The notes: generated from the sequence alone by a model not told the origin. A stretch of 64,000 bases of DNA from Chloroflexota bacterium (GCA_005880795.1 VBGP01000009.1:1-64000), one strand, 5' to 3'. Counted from the stretch's first letter, positions 11,600 through 20,276 are shown. A program made the numbers and translations.

Positions 11600-13620
11600 T
11601 TGGTGATCCGGCTCGCCTGCGGTACGGGTGCGTAGCTCGAGCTGAAGCTCATGCTCGGCAGCGAGCCGCTGAAGGCGATCATGTCGGCGATCAACCCGCC
11701 GCCGCCGGCCGCCTCGAAGGTGTACGGCGAGGTGATTGCGACGGAGGCGGTGGGGCAGTAGACCAGGCCGATCCAGGCGCCGTTGCTCCGGGCACCGAGC
11801 GTGTTGGAGCAGCCGTTGGCGGGGGGCTCATAGAGTGCGATCCAGTTGTACTGGTAACCGCTGAAGACGTACGTATCGCCGCTGTTGTTGCTGTTGAAGC
11901 ATCCACCGGCGGGAAGGTTGAACTCAACAGCCCCGGGCGTGATCGGGCCGGGACACGAGATGTAGGCGTTCCCAACCGACTTGCAGTTGTTCTCGTTGGC
12001 GCGATCTCCGGCGGCTCCTGCCCCCCGCGCCGGGTTCTGGTTGGGCAGGCCGGCCGCGAGCGGTGCCCTCTCGGGGTCGGGAGGATAGGCGCCGGTCGTA
12101 CCTGGCGCGGCTCCGGCGTTGGGCGCAAAGGGCGCCGCCAGCTGATTCGAGAGGATGATCGACTCGTTACCGAGCGAACAGCCGTTGCCGTTGACGTTCG
12201 GACACGGGAAGAGGTTGCCGTTGCTCACCGACCCGCTGACCGGAACATTCGCGGCCAGCCCGAAGGGACCGGTGCATCCATTTCCTGGCGGGGCGGCGTA
12301 GATGTTGTACGACGTCGCGCCCGGCACGTTGCTGAATGCGACCTGGACGTTGTCGAAGTGGTTGTTCAGGTTGATCTGGTCGCACATGGAAGGCGCGCTC
12401 TCGCGCGTGTAGCTGACGCCGTTGTAGGTGTCGGTGCGCAGCGAGGTGACGACGAACGACCAGATGCCGGTCTGAATGTCGCGCGGGCCGGACTGCTTGG
12501 TGAGCTGAAAAGCCCCTGCGCAGGTGAGCCCCCCACCGACGTCCCAGAACTGGTTGGCCGCGCGCAAGGTGTTGTTCGAGGCGTTGGGCTCGTCCGGTGG
12601 TTTCAACTCGTTGCTCACCAGGTCTCCGTCGTTGACCGCACCGGCCAGAAACGTGTAGACGCCACCACTCAAGAACCAGCAGTGGTTGCCGCTGACCGAG
12701 GCAAGCGAGGAATAGATTCCCGCCGGAACCACCACGCTGCCGGAAAAGCTGACGCTGCCGCCGAGCAAGCTCGGCGCCGGGTAGCCGGGATCGGGTAGGC
12801 GGTAGCCGGAGCGCGTGGCGCCGGCGACATCCGGATACGAACAGGGAGCCGACGCGTCGCTCGGATAGCACGAGTTCGTCACCGACCCCGGCACCGTGGA
12901 CTGGCAGTTGGCGTAGATGTCGCCGGCCACACGCACGGTGCCACCCGTCACGGAGACGGCCCCGTTGCTCACCAGGTCGCCGATGAGGTCCAGGGTCCCC
13001 GTGCCGTTGATCGTGATCGCCGCGCCGCCCACGCCGCCGCAGCCGTCCTGGTCGAGTGCTGCCACCGTCGGTGTGTAGAGGAGGTTGTTCACGTTGCCCT
13101 GGGCCGCGGCGCCAAGGGTCGGGTTCGAGCCGTTCGTCAGCACCCGCCCGAACTGCAGTTGAAGGCTCCGGGTGGCCGTGAGCGTGAACCGGCTGCCCTG
13201 GGGACCGGTCGCCCTCGCGACGTCGGTGAGCACGGTGCCATCCGAATATGTGCATGTAACGGTCCACGGGCTTGCCCCGGGCGTCCCGTAGGCGGTGCAG
13301 GCTGGCGCGGAGTAAAGGCGGAGGTTGGTCCCGAAGATCGCGGTCGCGGCCTGCTCGGCGCTGACGTAGCTGCCGGTCTGCTGCATCTTGTCGGCTGCGG
13401 CCAGAGCTGCCGCGTCGGTGGCGGCCTGGATGTCGCGACGCAGCGCGTACGCCCGCGATCCGTCGATCGCGATCGCTACCATCCCGATGAGGACGGTGAG
13501 CATGAGCGCGATCAACACGATGGCCTGCCCGCTCTGCTTCCCCCTTCGCTTCCCCACTCGCTGGGGAAGCTGTCCCCGCGCGAAGCGCGCGGACTGATGG
13601 GGAGCTAGAACCCCTTTCAT
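11596..13620 (-). CDS. TadG-like pilus assembly protein with large exported region
   Basis: A 674-residue protein. After a basic leader (1-30) there is one transmembrane helix (SGQAIVLIALMLTVLIGMVAIAIDGSRA), followed by the TadE/G-like stretch RRDIQAATDAAALAAADKM. This is the signature of TadG/Flp-assembly minor components. The remaining ~600 residues are Gly/Ser/Asn/Pro-rich with several cysteines and beta-rich repeats, and would lie outside the membrane. It is convergent with the ATPase fusion; the two stop codons share the tetranucleotide CTAG. It lies 3 bp after tadE. The basic leader is partly encoded by palindromic hairpin sequence at 13550-13592. Confidence 0.8.
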   Translation of the reverse strand: MKGVLAPHQSARFARGQLPQRVGKRRGKQSGQAIVLIALMLTVLIGMVAIAIDGSRAYALRRDIQAATDAAALAAADKMQQTGSYVSAEQAATAIFGTNLRLYSAPACTAYGTPGASPWTVTCTYSDGTVLTDVARATGPQGSRFTLTATRSLQLQFGRVLTNGSNPTLGAAAQGNVNNLLYTPTVAALDQDGCGGVGGAAITINGTGTLDLIGDLVSNGAVSVTGGTVRVAGDIYANCQSTVPGSVTNSCYPSDASAPCSYPDVAGATRSGYRLPDPGYPAPSLLGGSVSFSGSVVVPAGIYSSLASVSGNHCWFLSGGVYTFLAGAVNDGDLVSNELKPPDEPNASNNTLRAANQFWDVGGGLTCAGAFQLTKQSGPRDIQTGIWSFVVTSLRTDTYNGVSYTRESAPSMCDQINLNNHFDNVQVAFSNVPGATSYNIYAAPPGNGCTGPFGLAANVPVSGSVSNGNLFPCPNVNGNGCSLGNESIILSNQLAAPFAPNAGAAPGTTGAYPPDPERAPLAAGLPNQNPARGAGAAGDRANENNCKSVGNAYISCPGPITPGAVEFNLPAGGCFNSNNSGDTYVFSGYQYNWIALYEPPANGCSNTLGARSNGAWIGLVYCPTASVAITSPYTFEAAGGGGLIADMIAFSGSLPSMSFSSSYAPVPQASRITN
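13550..13592. repeat. Tandem hairpins inside the tadG leader
   Basis: Two inverted repeats are visible: TTCCCCA/TGGGGAA (13550-13556 with 13562-13568) and a CGCGC-GAA-GCGCG stem (within 13576-13592). They are translated as part of the positively charged leader of TadG. A related hairpin of C-run/G-run type lies in the leader of tadE (14152-14171). This resembles palindromic repeats that have invaded coding sequence, though composition alone could also produce it. Confidence 0.6.
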
Positions 13621-13623
13621 GAG

Positions 13624-14202
13624 TCAGTACTCCGTCCGGTAGACCGCCGCAGCCGAGATGACCACATGGTTGGCCGTCGCCTGGGCCACGATCGGGGTGA
13701 TCAAAACGAGGTTGAAACGGACCGTGACCTGGACCTGCGAGTTGCCCGAGGCGGGGTTGACCGCGCTGCACGATCCGCTGGCGATCGCGGCATATTCCCC
13801 TCCTGGCGCGTTGGGCGGCGGCGTGCTCTCGACGCCTCCTGGCGGGCTCGGCTCGGTGATGTAGACCCAGGCGGAGTTGGCCGGTGGGGTAGCTCCCGTG
13901 ATCGGGCCCTGCGGGCAGGGCGCGGAGACCGGCGCGCCAAGCATCTGGCCGCTGACGGCGTTGAGCACGTCCGTGTCGGTGGGCAGCTGGTTGGAGGCGC
14001 GAACTGCGACTCGCGCCCCCTCACGCGCTGCGTGGTTGATCGTGTCGTAGTAGAAGATTGCGCGCCCGATGTCGATGATCCCGAACAAAAGCAGAAGCAG
14101 CACGGGCGACACCAACGCGAACTCGATCAAAGCCTGGGAGCGTTGTCTTTTCCTCCCCACTGGTGGGGAGGTGGCCGGCGGACCGAGGGGCTGGTACATC
14201 AT
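13624..14202 (-). CDS. TadE-like pilus assembly protein
   Basis: A 192-residue protein with a short basic leader, one N-terminal membrane helix in RSQALIEFALVSPVLLLLLFGIIDIGRAIFYYDTINHAAREGARVAVR and an exported C-terminal domain. The E-F-A-L and R-E-G-A-R elements are diagnostic of TadE. TadE proteins are pseudopilin-like, normally processed by a prepilin peptidase and required for Flp pilus assembly. I chose ATG 14202 because it overlaps the stop of the upstream tadE-like gene (TGATG); an open frame runs further upstream but only as a shadow of that gene. Confidence 0.88.
   Translation of the reverse strand: MMYQPLGPPATSPPVGRKRQRSQALIEFALVSPVLLLLLFGIIDIGRAIFYYDTINHAAREGARVAVRASNQLPTDTDVLNAVSGQMLGAPVSAPCPQGPITGATPPANSAWVYITEPSPPGGVESTPPPNAPGGEYAAIASGSCSAVNPASGNSQVQVTVRFNLVLITPIVAQATANHVVISAAAVYRTEY
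14152..14171. repeat. Hairpin in the tadE leader
   Basis: CCTCCCCAC and GTGGGGAGG flank a two-base loop, giving a nine-base-pair stem within codons 11-17 of tadE. It is of the same general type as the hairpin in the tadG leader. Confidence 0.6.
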
Positions 14203-14786
14203 CAACTTCCCTGTACCGTCATGTGCTCGTTCGCCGCGACCTGGAAGACGCCGAACTGCGACTTCACGAGTGGGGTGAGCGGCCCGTACGTGTAAAGCAC
14301 GATCACGTTCAGGTCCAGCTGGCCCTGGTTGGTCGCGGGGCTCGTGAAGTCCAGGCCGGGCGTGTTGTTGTAGCAGATGTACAGCCACGGCTGGTTGGCT
14401 GTGGCGGGGTACGCCGATGAGACAAACGGCGGGTTGTGGACCGTGTTTCCGTCGGTCGGCGTCGGGCACGTCGTGCCGGGGTTCTTGAGCACCGAAGCGG
14501 GGAGCGAGATGGTGGCGAGCTCGGCGTCCACCGCAAGCTTGATCTCCGCGTCGTAGAGATAGGGGTGTGATTGGGCCGGGGCCTGGAACCAGGCCCCATG
14601 CCTCGCGCCTTCGCGGGCCGCGTTGGAAAGCGCCTCCGAGACGTAGATCGATCGCCCGATGTCGACCAGCCCTCCGACGAGCAAAAGCAGGATCACGGAC
14701 GACACCGCAAACTCGACCAGGGATTGCCCGCCCTCGTGCAAATGTGGCGTTTTGAGTATCAGGTAAGGGGGGCTCGGCACCGGCAT
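14202..14786 (-). CDS. TadE-like pilus assembly protein (second paralogue)
   Basis: Up to 194 residues. The N-terminal part has GGQSLVEFAVSSVILLLLVGGLVDIGRSIYVSEALSNAAREGARHG, the same leader-plus-helix pattern as the neighbouring TadE, followed by an exported region with paired cysteines. It is probably a second pseudopilin-like subunit. ATG 14786 leaves only 23 bp to the divergent cpaB start, so a shorter product from TTG 14741 should be considered. It overlaps tadE by one base and forms a three-gene leftward unit with tadE and tadG. Confidence 0.83.
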   Translation of the reverse strand: MPVPSPPYLILKTPHLHEGGQSLVEFAVSSVILLLLVGGLVDIGRSIYVSEALSNAAREGARHGAWFQAPAQSHPYLYDAEIKLAVDAELATISLPASVLKNPGTTCPTPTDGNTVHNPPFVSSAYPATANQPWLYICYNNTPGLDFTSPATNQGQLDLNVIVLYTYGPLTPLVKSQFGVFQVAANEHMTVQGS

Positions 14787-14809
14787 ATCTTGCCTATGAT
14801 TGGTCGGCC

Positions 14810-15571
14810 TTGCGGACGTTTAGCGCAATTACCTCGCGCCGGCCATTCACCCTGCTCGGCGTACTGCTGGCTCTCGTCGTGATCGTGGCCTTCGTCCTCG
14901 TAGCTCTCAACGCCAGCCAGGCGGGGATCAGTCCCACTCAGACGGTCGTGGTGGCGAACGCCAACCTGCAGCCCAGGATCCCGATCACCGAGGCCGACCT
15001 GACGACGCGGACGATCCCGGTGCCGTCGAACTACCCGAAGGTCTACTTCGCCAAGGTTCCAGACGTCGTGGGAATGGTGCCGCTCGTGGCCATCCTCATG
15101 GGCGAGGTGGTGTCCTCCAACGACGTGGCCAAGGCCACCCAGGCGCTCGGCTCTCAGTCCGAGTACCTGGCGATTCCCAGGGGCTACGTAGCCCTGACCA
15201 TCCCGACCAGCGAGCAGCAGGGCGTGGCGGATTACATCCAACCCGGCGACTACATCTCCGTGATCGCCACCGTGACAACAGGAAGCAAGGTCGCTGTGAA
15301 GACGATCTTCACCCAGCTGCACGTGATCAAGGTCGGCGCCCAGTCGACCGCCGGCAATTCCAACGCAAGCAGCCTCACTGTCGTGGTCACCCAATGCGAG
15401 GCCGAGGTCATCACGTGGTTCTTGACCTACGCCGCCCTCAAGTACTCGCTCGAGTCGTACCACGATTACGCGCCTGGCGAGCAGGCTCCCGACCCGAAGT
15501 GCCCTAGCGTGGGCGACGCCAAGGGCGTCACGCTGCAGGTCATCCAGGCCGCCTTTCCGACCCTCTTCTAG
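14810..15571 (+). CDS. cpaB: CpaB/RcpC-like Flp pilus assembly protein
   Basis: A 253-residue protein with one N-terminal membrane helix (FTLLGVLLALVVIVAFVLVAL) followed by a SAF-like domain (VVVANANLQPRIPITEADLTTRTIP, then a G-E-V-V-S-S-N-D-V segment) and an RcpC/CpaB-type beta domain (YVALTIPTSEQQGVADYIQPGDYISVIATV). CpaB is an accessory periplasmic or cell-wall component of Tad pilus machines. The start is TTG 14810 with no obvious ribosome site. The next gene begins at the base after its stop. Confidence 0.85.
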   Translation: MRTFSAITSRRPFTLLGVLLALVVIVAFVLVALNASQAGISPTQTVVVANANLQPRIPITEADLTTRTIPVPSNYPKVYFAKVPDVVGMVPLVAILMGEVVSSNDVAKATQALGSQSEYLAIPRGYVALTIPTSEQQGVADYIQPGDYISVIATVTTGSKVAVKTIFTQLHVIKVGAQSTAGNSNASSLTVVVTQCEAEVITWFLTYAALKYSLESYHDYAPGEQAPDPKCPSVGDAKGVTLQVIQAAFPTLF

Positions 15572-16510
15572 GTGAATCTCCCGCCCGAGACGATCGTCGC
15601 GGTGCCGATGGCGGCCGCCATCTTTGTCTTCTTCTGGGCGCTCGACAGGGTCCGCAAGGAGCGCCGGGTCTCCGACCCGCTGCCGGCGCGTGCCACGCCG
15701 CGAGAGCTCGTCGAACGCCTGCTGAAGCCGGCCGCCGAGAACCTCAGCCAGCGCCGCAAGGTGCAGGGAAAGCCGACTCTGACCGAAGACCTGGCTCGCG
15801 CCGGCTTGAACCTGACCGCCCCTGAGTACCTGCTGATGCGGATCGGCGCCGTAGCCCTCGGCGCGCTGATCGGCCTCTTCCGATTCGGCTTCACGCTGGG
15901 TCCGGTGATTCTGGGGGTGATCGGGTTCATCATCCCGCCGCTTGTCGTGGCCTACCTGCAGCGCCGCCGCCAGCGCTTGTTCAGCGAGCAGCTCGCAAGC
16001 ATGCTGCAGCTCCTGTCGAACTCACTGAAGACGGGCTATGCGATCGACCGCGCGCTCGAGACAGTCGCGTCGAAATCGCAGCCACCGGTGTCGACAGAGT
16101 TCGAGCGCGTCGCGACCGAGATCACTCTGGGCACCTCAGTCGAGGATGCACTCAGCGCGTTGCTGCTGCGCATCAACAGCCCCGACCTCGAGTTCATCGT
16201 GACCGCGATCCTGCTCCACATTCGGGTAGGCGGAAACCTCGCCGAGGTCCTCGACAACATCTCAGACACGCTGCGCGACCGCCTCCAGACCAAGCGCGAC
16301 ATGAGCGTGCTGACTGCACAGTCGCGCGCTTCGGCGAGCATCATCACCGGCCTGCCCATCCTGCTAGCGCTGGGACTCTACGTTTTCGTCCCCGGCTACT
16401 ACGCACCGATGACGAGCACATGGGTCGGCTACGCGATGCTGGGATTTGCGGGATTCATGATCCTGATGGGCAACCTGATCATCCGGCGCATGACCACCTT
16501 GGAGGCATAG
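15572..16510 (+). CDS. tadB: TadB-like inner-membrane platform protein
   Basis: A 312-residue type II secretion F-domain protein. There is one N-terminal helix, then a cytoplasmic stretch (30-85), two close helices (about 90-130), and the T2SSF domain (LASMLQLLSNSLKTGYAIDRALETVA), ending in two C-terminal helices. TadB and TadC form the membrane platform on which the CpaF ATPase acts. The GTG start directly abuts the cpaB stop. Confidence 0.9.
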   Translation: MNLPPETIVAVPMAAAIFVFFWALDRVRKERRVSDPLPARATPRELVERLLKPAAENLSQRRKVQGKPTLTEDLARAGLNLTAPEYLLMRIGAVALGALIGLFRFGFTLGPVILGVIGFIIPPLVVAYLQRRRQRLFSEQLASMLQLLSNSLKTGYAIDRALETVASKSQPPVSTEFERVATEITLGTSVEDALSALLLRINSPDLEFIVTAILLHIRVGGNLAEVLDNISDTLRDRLQTKRDMSVLTAQSRASASIITGLPILLALGLYVFVPGYYAPMTSTWVGYAMLGFAGFMILMGNLIIRRMTTLEA

Positions 16511-16512
16511 CG

Positions 16513-17388
16513 TTGCTGCCGATTGCAATTGCTGCCGGCGTCATCTGCGGCGCGGTCGTGTTTGGGTACTTCATCGCGATCGATCAGTTCCGTGCCGCGG
16601 CCGCCAACGGCGGGCATATCACTGGCGCACCTCGCCAGACCTTCGTCAAGCAACTCGAGCTGGTGCTGCGTCCGGTGTCACGCCTGCCCACGCGGACAGC
16701 GCTGCAGCTGAGGCAGAAGCTGAGCCAGGCCGGCAACCCCGGCGGGCTGACCCCGACCGGCTTCCAGGCGGTCCGCTACAGCCTCGCCGCGTTGATGGCG
16801 ATCGTCGGGCTCGGCGTCGGACTGCTCGTGCCTCTTACGTTGCCTGACTTCGTTTCCGCTCCGCTGGCGGGGGCGGTGTTCGCCGCAATCGGGTTCATCC
16901 TGCCTGGCCTCTGGCTAGAGCAGCGCATCAGCCAGCGCCGCCACCAGATTCAGCGCTCGCTGGCCGAAGCGACCGACCTGCTCACCCTGGTCGTTGAGTC
17001 CGGCATGAGTCTTGACGAGGGCATGCTCAGCATCGTAGAGCGCTTCCACAACGCGCTTGGCGACGAGATCGGCAAGGTCTTACGCGAGATCCGGTTGGGC
17101 CGGCCCCGCATGGCTGCCCTCGAGCACATGGCCGACACGGCCGGCGTGTCTGACCTGCATCACCTCGTCGAATCGATCGTTCAGTCGGACCAGATGGGCG
17201 TGCCCATCGCTCGCCTTCTTCGGGTGCAGGCGACGGAGATGCGTCGTCGTCAGCGGCAGGGTGCGCAGGAGCGTGCGGCCCAGGCCTCCTCGCGAATGGT
17301 GTTTCCTATGGTCGGGTGCATCTTCCCCGTGCTCTGGGTGGTGCTGCTCGGCCCGGCCATCATCCAGGTGCTGAAATCACTTCATTAA
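16513..17388 (+). CDS. tadC: TadC-like inner-membrane platform protein
   Basis: A 291-residue T2SSF-domain protein paralogous to TadB, with RSLAEATDLLTLVVESGMSLDEGMLSIVERF and a second F-domain half (HHLVESIVQSDQMGVPIARLLRVQATEMR). I moved the start to TTG 16513 because GGAGG at 16501-16505 lies 7 bases upstream and an N-terminal helix (LPIAIAAGVICGAVVFGYF) follows; the frame is open further upstream only inside tadB. It is the last recognisable Tad gene. Confidence 0.9.
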   Translation: MLPIAIAAGVICGAVVFGYFIAIDQFRAAAANGGHITGAPRQTFVKQLELVLRPVSRLPTRTALQLRQKLSQAGNPGGLTPTGFQAVRYSLAALMAIVGLGVGLLVPLTLPDFVSAPLAGAVFAAIGFILPGLWLEQRISQRRHQIQRSLAEATDLLTLVVESGMSLDEGMLSIVERFHNALGDEIGKVLREIRLGRPRMAALEHMADTAGVSDLHHLVESIVQSDQMGVPIARLLRVQATEMRRRQRQGAQERAAQASSRMVFPMVGCIFPVLWVVLLGPAIIQVLKSLH

Positions 17389-17441
17389 CTGTCGTGCACA
17401 ACCGCAGAGCGCCGCGCGGCCAGCATCAATCGTTCAGCGAT

Positions 17442-17744
17442 ATGGACAAACCGCTGTACACGATCAGCGTTGCGGCCGAGATTCTCGAAACGCACCCGCG
17501 CACGCTGATGCTCTACGAGGACGCGCGGCTGATCGAGCCGCATCGCACGACGACGAATCGGAGGCGATACTCGCAGCGCGACATCAGCAAGGTCCAGGTC
17601 ATACAGCACCTCACACGGGAAAAAGGCGTGACGCTGGCGGGCGTGCGTCACATCCTGAGCTTGTTCGACGTGATGAAAAAGCATCGCGTAGAGCCCCCAG
17701 CCGACCTACGTGAGATTTACGACCGGTACGCCCAACTAATCTGA
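17442..17744 (+). CDS. MerR-family regulator, HspR-like
   Basis: A 100-residue protein with an N-terminal MerR winged helix (YTISVAAEILETHPRTLMLYEDARLIEPHRTTTNRRRYSQRDI) and a short C-terminal dimerisation helix. Sequence and size match HspR, the heat-shock repressor that usually sits beside dnaK. No dnaK or clpB is seen here, so the target is unknown. ATG 17442 is preferred over upstream in-frame codons, which belong to the end of tadC. Confidence 0.85.
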   Translation: MDKPLYTISVAAEILETHPRTLMLYEDARLIEPHRTTTNRRRYSQRDISKVQVIQHLTREKGVTLAGVRHILSLFDVMKKHRVEPPADLREIYDRYAQLI

Positions 17745-17748
17745 TTCG

Positions 17749-17798
17749 CAGCCACCCTCTCCCCCCAGGGGAGAGGGCGGGGAGAGGGGGGCGCAAAG
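17749..17798. repeat. Short copy (C) of the interspersed element
   Basis: This has CACCCTCTCCCCCCAGGGG at the left and CGGGGAGAGGGGGG at the right, the same ends as the copies at 1149 and 58131, but lacks the ~45-bp middle. It fills the gap between the convergent hspR-like and rsfS genes and could form a strong hairpin, so a role as a terminator is possible. Confidence 0.75.
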
Positions 17799-17800
17799 CA

Positions 17801-18178
17801 CTATGCGCTAGCCGCTCTTCGACGTCTTTTCGCCGCCGGCGCCCACAGGCTCTCCAGGTCGTAGTACGAACGCTCGCCCGGCAAGAAGACGTGCGCGAGC
17901 ACCGAATCGAAATCGAGCAGGATCCATCCGGCGTCGCTGTAGCCATCGACCGCGAGCGGCCTGCGATCTTTCGCCTTGGCCGCCTCCACCATCCCGTCGG
18001 CGATGGCCCGCACCTGCCGGTCGGTCTCGCCCTCGCAGATGACGAAGTAGTCGGCGATTGAGGTCTGGTCGCGCACGTCGATCACGACCGGGTCCCAGGC
18101 CTTCTTTTCGGCTGCTGCGCTGCGCAGCAAGCGCGCGAGCTGGAGTGGCGTGAGTCGCCTGGTCCCGTCAGCAGCCAA
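17801..18178 (-). CDS. rsfS: Ribosome silencing factor RsfS
   Basis: About 125 residues matching the RsfS/DUF143 family: WDPVVIDVRDQTSIADYFVICEGETDRQVRAIADGM followed by GYSDAGWILLDFDSVLAHVFLPGERSYYDLESLW. RsfS binds ribosomal protein L14 and blocks subunit joining when nutrients are scarce. TTG 18178 is the most likely start, overlapping the nadD stop; the open frame further upstream is a shadow of nadD. The nadD-rsfS pair is a conserved arrangement. The C-terminus ends in a basic tail (KRRRRA). Confidence 0.88.
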   Translation of the reverse strand: MAADGTRRLTPLQLARLLRSAAAEKKAWDPVVIDVRDQTSIADYFVICEGETDRQVRAIADGMVEAAKAKDRRPLAVDGYSDAGWILLDFDSVLAHVFLPGERSYYDLESLWAPAAKRRRRAASA

Positions 18179-18776
18179 CGTCTCGATTATCCATATACAG
18201 ACGATGTTTGGCGATATAGCGTTCGACGGCCGGCGCGAGGTCGCGGACCGGTTCGCCGGCCGCGATCGCTCTGCGTAGCGCGCTGCCAGAGATGTCGGGA
18301 GTGGGCCGCACGCAAAGCACCGTCTTGGCAGGATCGAGGCCGGCTGCGACGAGCATTGTCGCGTCGGGTGATTCGCTGCCCGGTCGGGAGACCACCACGA
18401 TCGTCGCGAGCCGGCGGACCTCCTCCGGCTCGCGCCAGCTCGAGAACTGCCGAGCCGCATCCCAGCCCAGCACAAGGAAGAGCTGGTCGCCCGGGCGCTC
18501 GCGCTTGAGCTCGCGCAGGGTATCGGTGGTATAGGAAGTGCCGCCGCGGCGGATCTCGACGTCAGAGACCTCGAAAGCGCTTTCCGAATCGATTGCCAAC
18601 CGGCTCATCTCCAGCCGCTGTGCACCCGACGCGACCGCTGGACCACGGTGGGGCGGCGTGCCGGAAGGGACGAACAGGACGCGGTCGAGCTCAGCGCATT
18701 CCATCGCGACTCGCGCCGCTGCGAGATGCCCGAGATGGATGGGGTCGAACGTGCCGCCCAAAATCCCGACCCTCAC
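18168..18776 (-). CDS. nadD: Nicotinate-nucleotide adenylyltransferase
   Basis: 202 residues, the normal length. The nucleotidyltransferase signature GGTFDPIHLGH is at the N-terminus and the second motif ISGSALRRAI (ISxTxxR type) is near the C-terminus. NadD converts nicotinate mononucleotide to deamido-NAD in NAD synthesis. The ATG at 18776 overlaps the obgE stop by 4 bases. Confidence 0.95.
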   Translation of the reverse strand: MRVGILGGTFDPIHLGHLAAARVAMECAELDRVLFVPSGTPPHRGPAVASGAQRLEMSRLAIDSESAFEVSDVEIRRGGTSYTTDTLRELKRERPGDQLFLVLGWDAARQFSSWREPEEVRRLATIVVVSRPGSESPDATMLVAAGLDPAKTVLCVRPTPDISGSALRRAIAAGEPVRDLAPAVERYIAKHRLYMDNRDVGC

Positions 18777-19984
18777 GGCTGGTACTCGAACTCGACGCCG
18801 GCGATCCGAACATCGTCGCCCGGCTTGACGCCGGCCGCCTCGAGCGCCTCGTTGACGCCAAGCCGGTCCAGCTCCGACTGGAATCGCGCCAGCCCGCCTT
18901 CGGAGTCGAGGTCGAACCGTTCGAGCAAGCGCTCGACGCGTTCTCCGTGGACGACAAATCCCGAAGGCTTCTTCTCCACGACCATCTGGCTCGAGCGAAC
19001 CGGTAGCTTGGTGACCTTGGCCGCGTCAGGCAGGGAAGGCGCCGGCGCGGCGGCGACGACCTTGACCACGGCTTCCATGAGCTCGGTCAATCCTTTTCCC
19101 GTCAGGGCCGAAACGAAGTAGACGTCCGGCTTGCGAGTCTTCGCGCGCAGCTTGCGCACCGGTTCGAGATCGACCTTGTTCACCGCCACGACGTACGGAC
19201 GCTTGACGAGATCCGGTGAAAAACGTGCCAGCTCATGCCGCACCGTTTCGAGATCGTTCCACGGTTCGGGCGACGAGCCGTCAAGCACGAAGACGAGCGC
19301 CCTGGTCCGCTCCACGTGACGCAGGAAGCGCAGGCCGAGGCCGGCCCCGTGCGCGGCGCCCTCGATCAAACCTGGGATGTCCGCGATCACGATTCGTCCA
19401 CCCTCAGCCTCCGCGACCCCGAGCTCGGGGTCGAGGGTCGTAAATGGGTAGGCACCGACCTTGGGATGCGCCGCGGTCAACGCGCGGAGCAATGAGGATT
19501 TGCCGGCATTGGGCGGGCCGACCAGGCCGACGTCGGCGATGAGCTTGAGATCGAGCGTGAGCTCGCGGTCTTCGCCCTTGAGGCCCGGCTCCGCGTAGTC
19601 AGGCGCGCGCCTGCTCGAGCTTTTGAAATGCACGTTGCCCCGGCCGCCCACGCCGCCGTGCGCCACCACCACGCGTGCATCTGGGCGATCGAGGTCGGCG
19701 ATGAGCGCACCAGCCGCGTCGAGCGCGATGGTGCCGACCGGGACCTCGAGCGTGACATCTGCCCCGTTCCGTCCCGTCTTGCGTCCGCCCGCGCCGTCGG
19801 CGCCGGGTTCGGCGTGCCACCGACTTCGGCGCTTGTAGCGCGAGAGGTCGTTCAGCTCGTTTGTAGCGGTGAGGATTACCGAGCCGCCGCGACCACCGTC
19901 ACCACCGTCTGGGCCGCCTCTCGGCACAAACGGTTCGCGTCGAAATGATGCCGATCCTTTGCCGCCGTGACCGCCGCGCACCAC
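18773..19984 (-). CDS. obgE: GTPase Obg/CgtA
   Basis: 403 residues from GTG 19984. It has the glycine-rich Obg fold (GGHGGKGSASFRREPFVPRGGPDGGDGGRGGS), the G domain with Walker A GPPNAGKSSLL, DIPGLIEGA, NKVD and a C-terminal OCT domain. It acts in 50S assembly and stringent response. The family N-terminus F-V-D-x-A is encoded just upstream (TTC GTC GAC TCC GCT CGC ATC, about 20005-19985), yet there is no ATG, GTG or TTG before it in that frame. Either translation begins at the GTG pair and the first strand is lost, or a non-standard start is used. Confidence 0.93.
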   Translation of the reverse strand: MVRGGHGGKGSASFRREPFVPRGGPDGGDGGRGGSVILTATNELNDLSRYKRRSRWHAEPGADGAGGRKTGRNGADVTLEVPVGTIALDAAGALIADLDRPDARVVVAHGGVGGRGNVHFKSSSRRAPDYAEPGLKGEDRELTLDLKLIADVGLVGPPNAGKSSLLRALTAAHPKVGAYPFTTLDPELGVAEAEGGRIVIADIPGLIEGAAHGAGLGLRFLRHVERTRALVFVLDGSSPEPWNDLETVRHELARFSPDLVKRPYVVAVNKVDLEPVRKLRAKTRKPDVYFVSALTGKGLTELMEAVVKVVAAAPAPSLPDAAKVTKLPVRSSQMVVEKKPSGFVVHGERVERLLERFDLDSEGGLARFQSELDRLGVNEALEAAGVKPGDDVRIAGVEFEYQP

Positions 19985-20012
19985 GATGCGAGCGGAGTCG
20001 ACGAACCTTCCC

Positions 20013-20276
20013 TCAGCCTTGCTCGTTGCGCTCTATGACTACGCGCCGGCCGTCCTTGCCCACCCGCTCGTACTTGACCTGGCCGGCGACGAGCGCGAAC
20101 AGCGTGTCATCGCGTCCAAGGCCGACGCCTTCGCCCGGCGCGATCTTGGTGCCGCGCTGCCGGACAAGGATCGTGCCCGCGTTGACGATCTGTCCGCCGT
20201 AGATCTTGACTCCGAGCATCTGCGGGTTCGAGTCGCGACCGTTGCGCGACGAACCGCCGCCCTTCTTGTGTGCCAA
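20013..20276 (-). CDS. rpmA: 50S ribosomal protein L27
   Basis: 87 residues, typical length. It begins [29 protein letters not shown], an unmistakable L27 N-terminus without the Firmicute-type cleavable extension. It lies directly after rplU and before obgE, the universal L21-L27-Obg order. Confidence 0.97.
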   Translation of the reverse strand: MAHKKGGGSSRNGRDSNPQMLGVKIYGGQIVNAGTILVRQRGTKIAPGEGVGLGRDDTLFALVAGQVKYERVGKDGRRVVIERNEQG

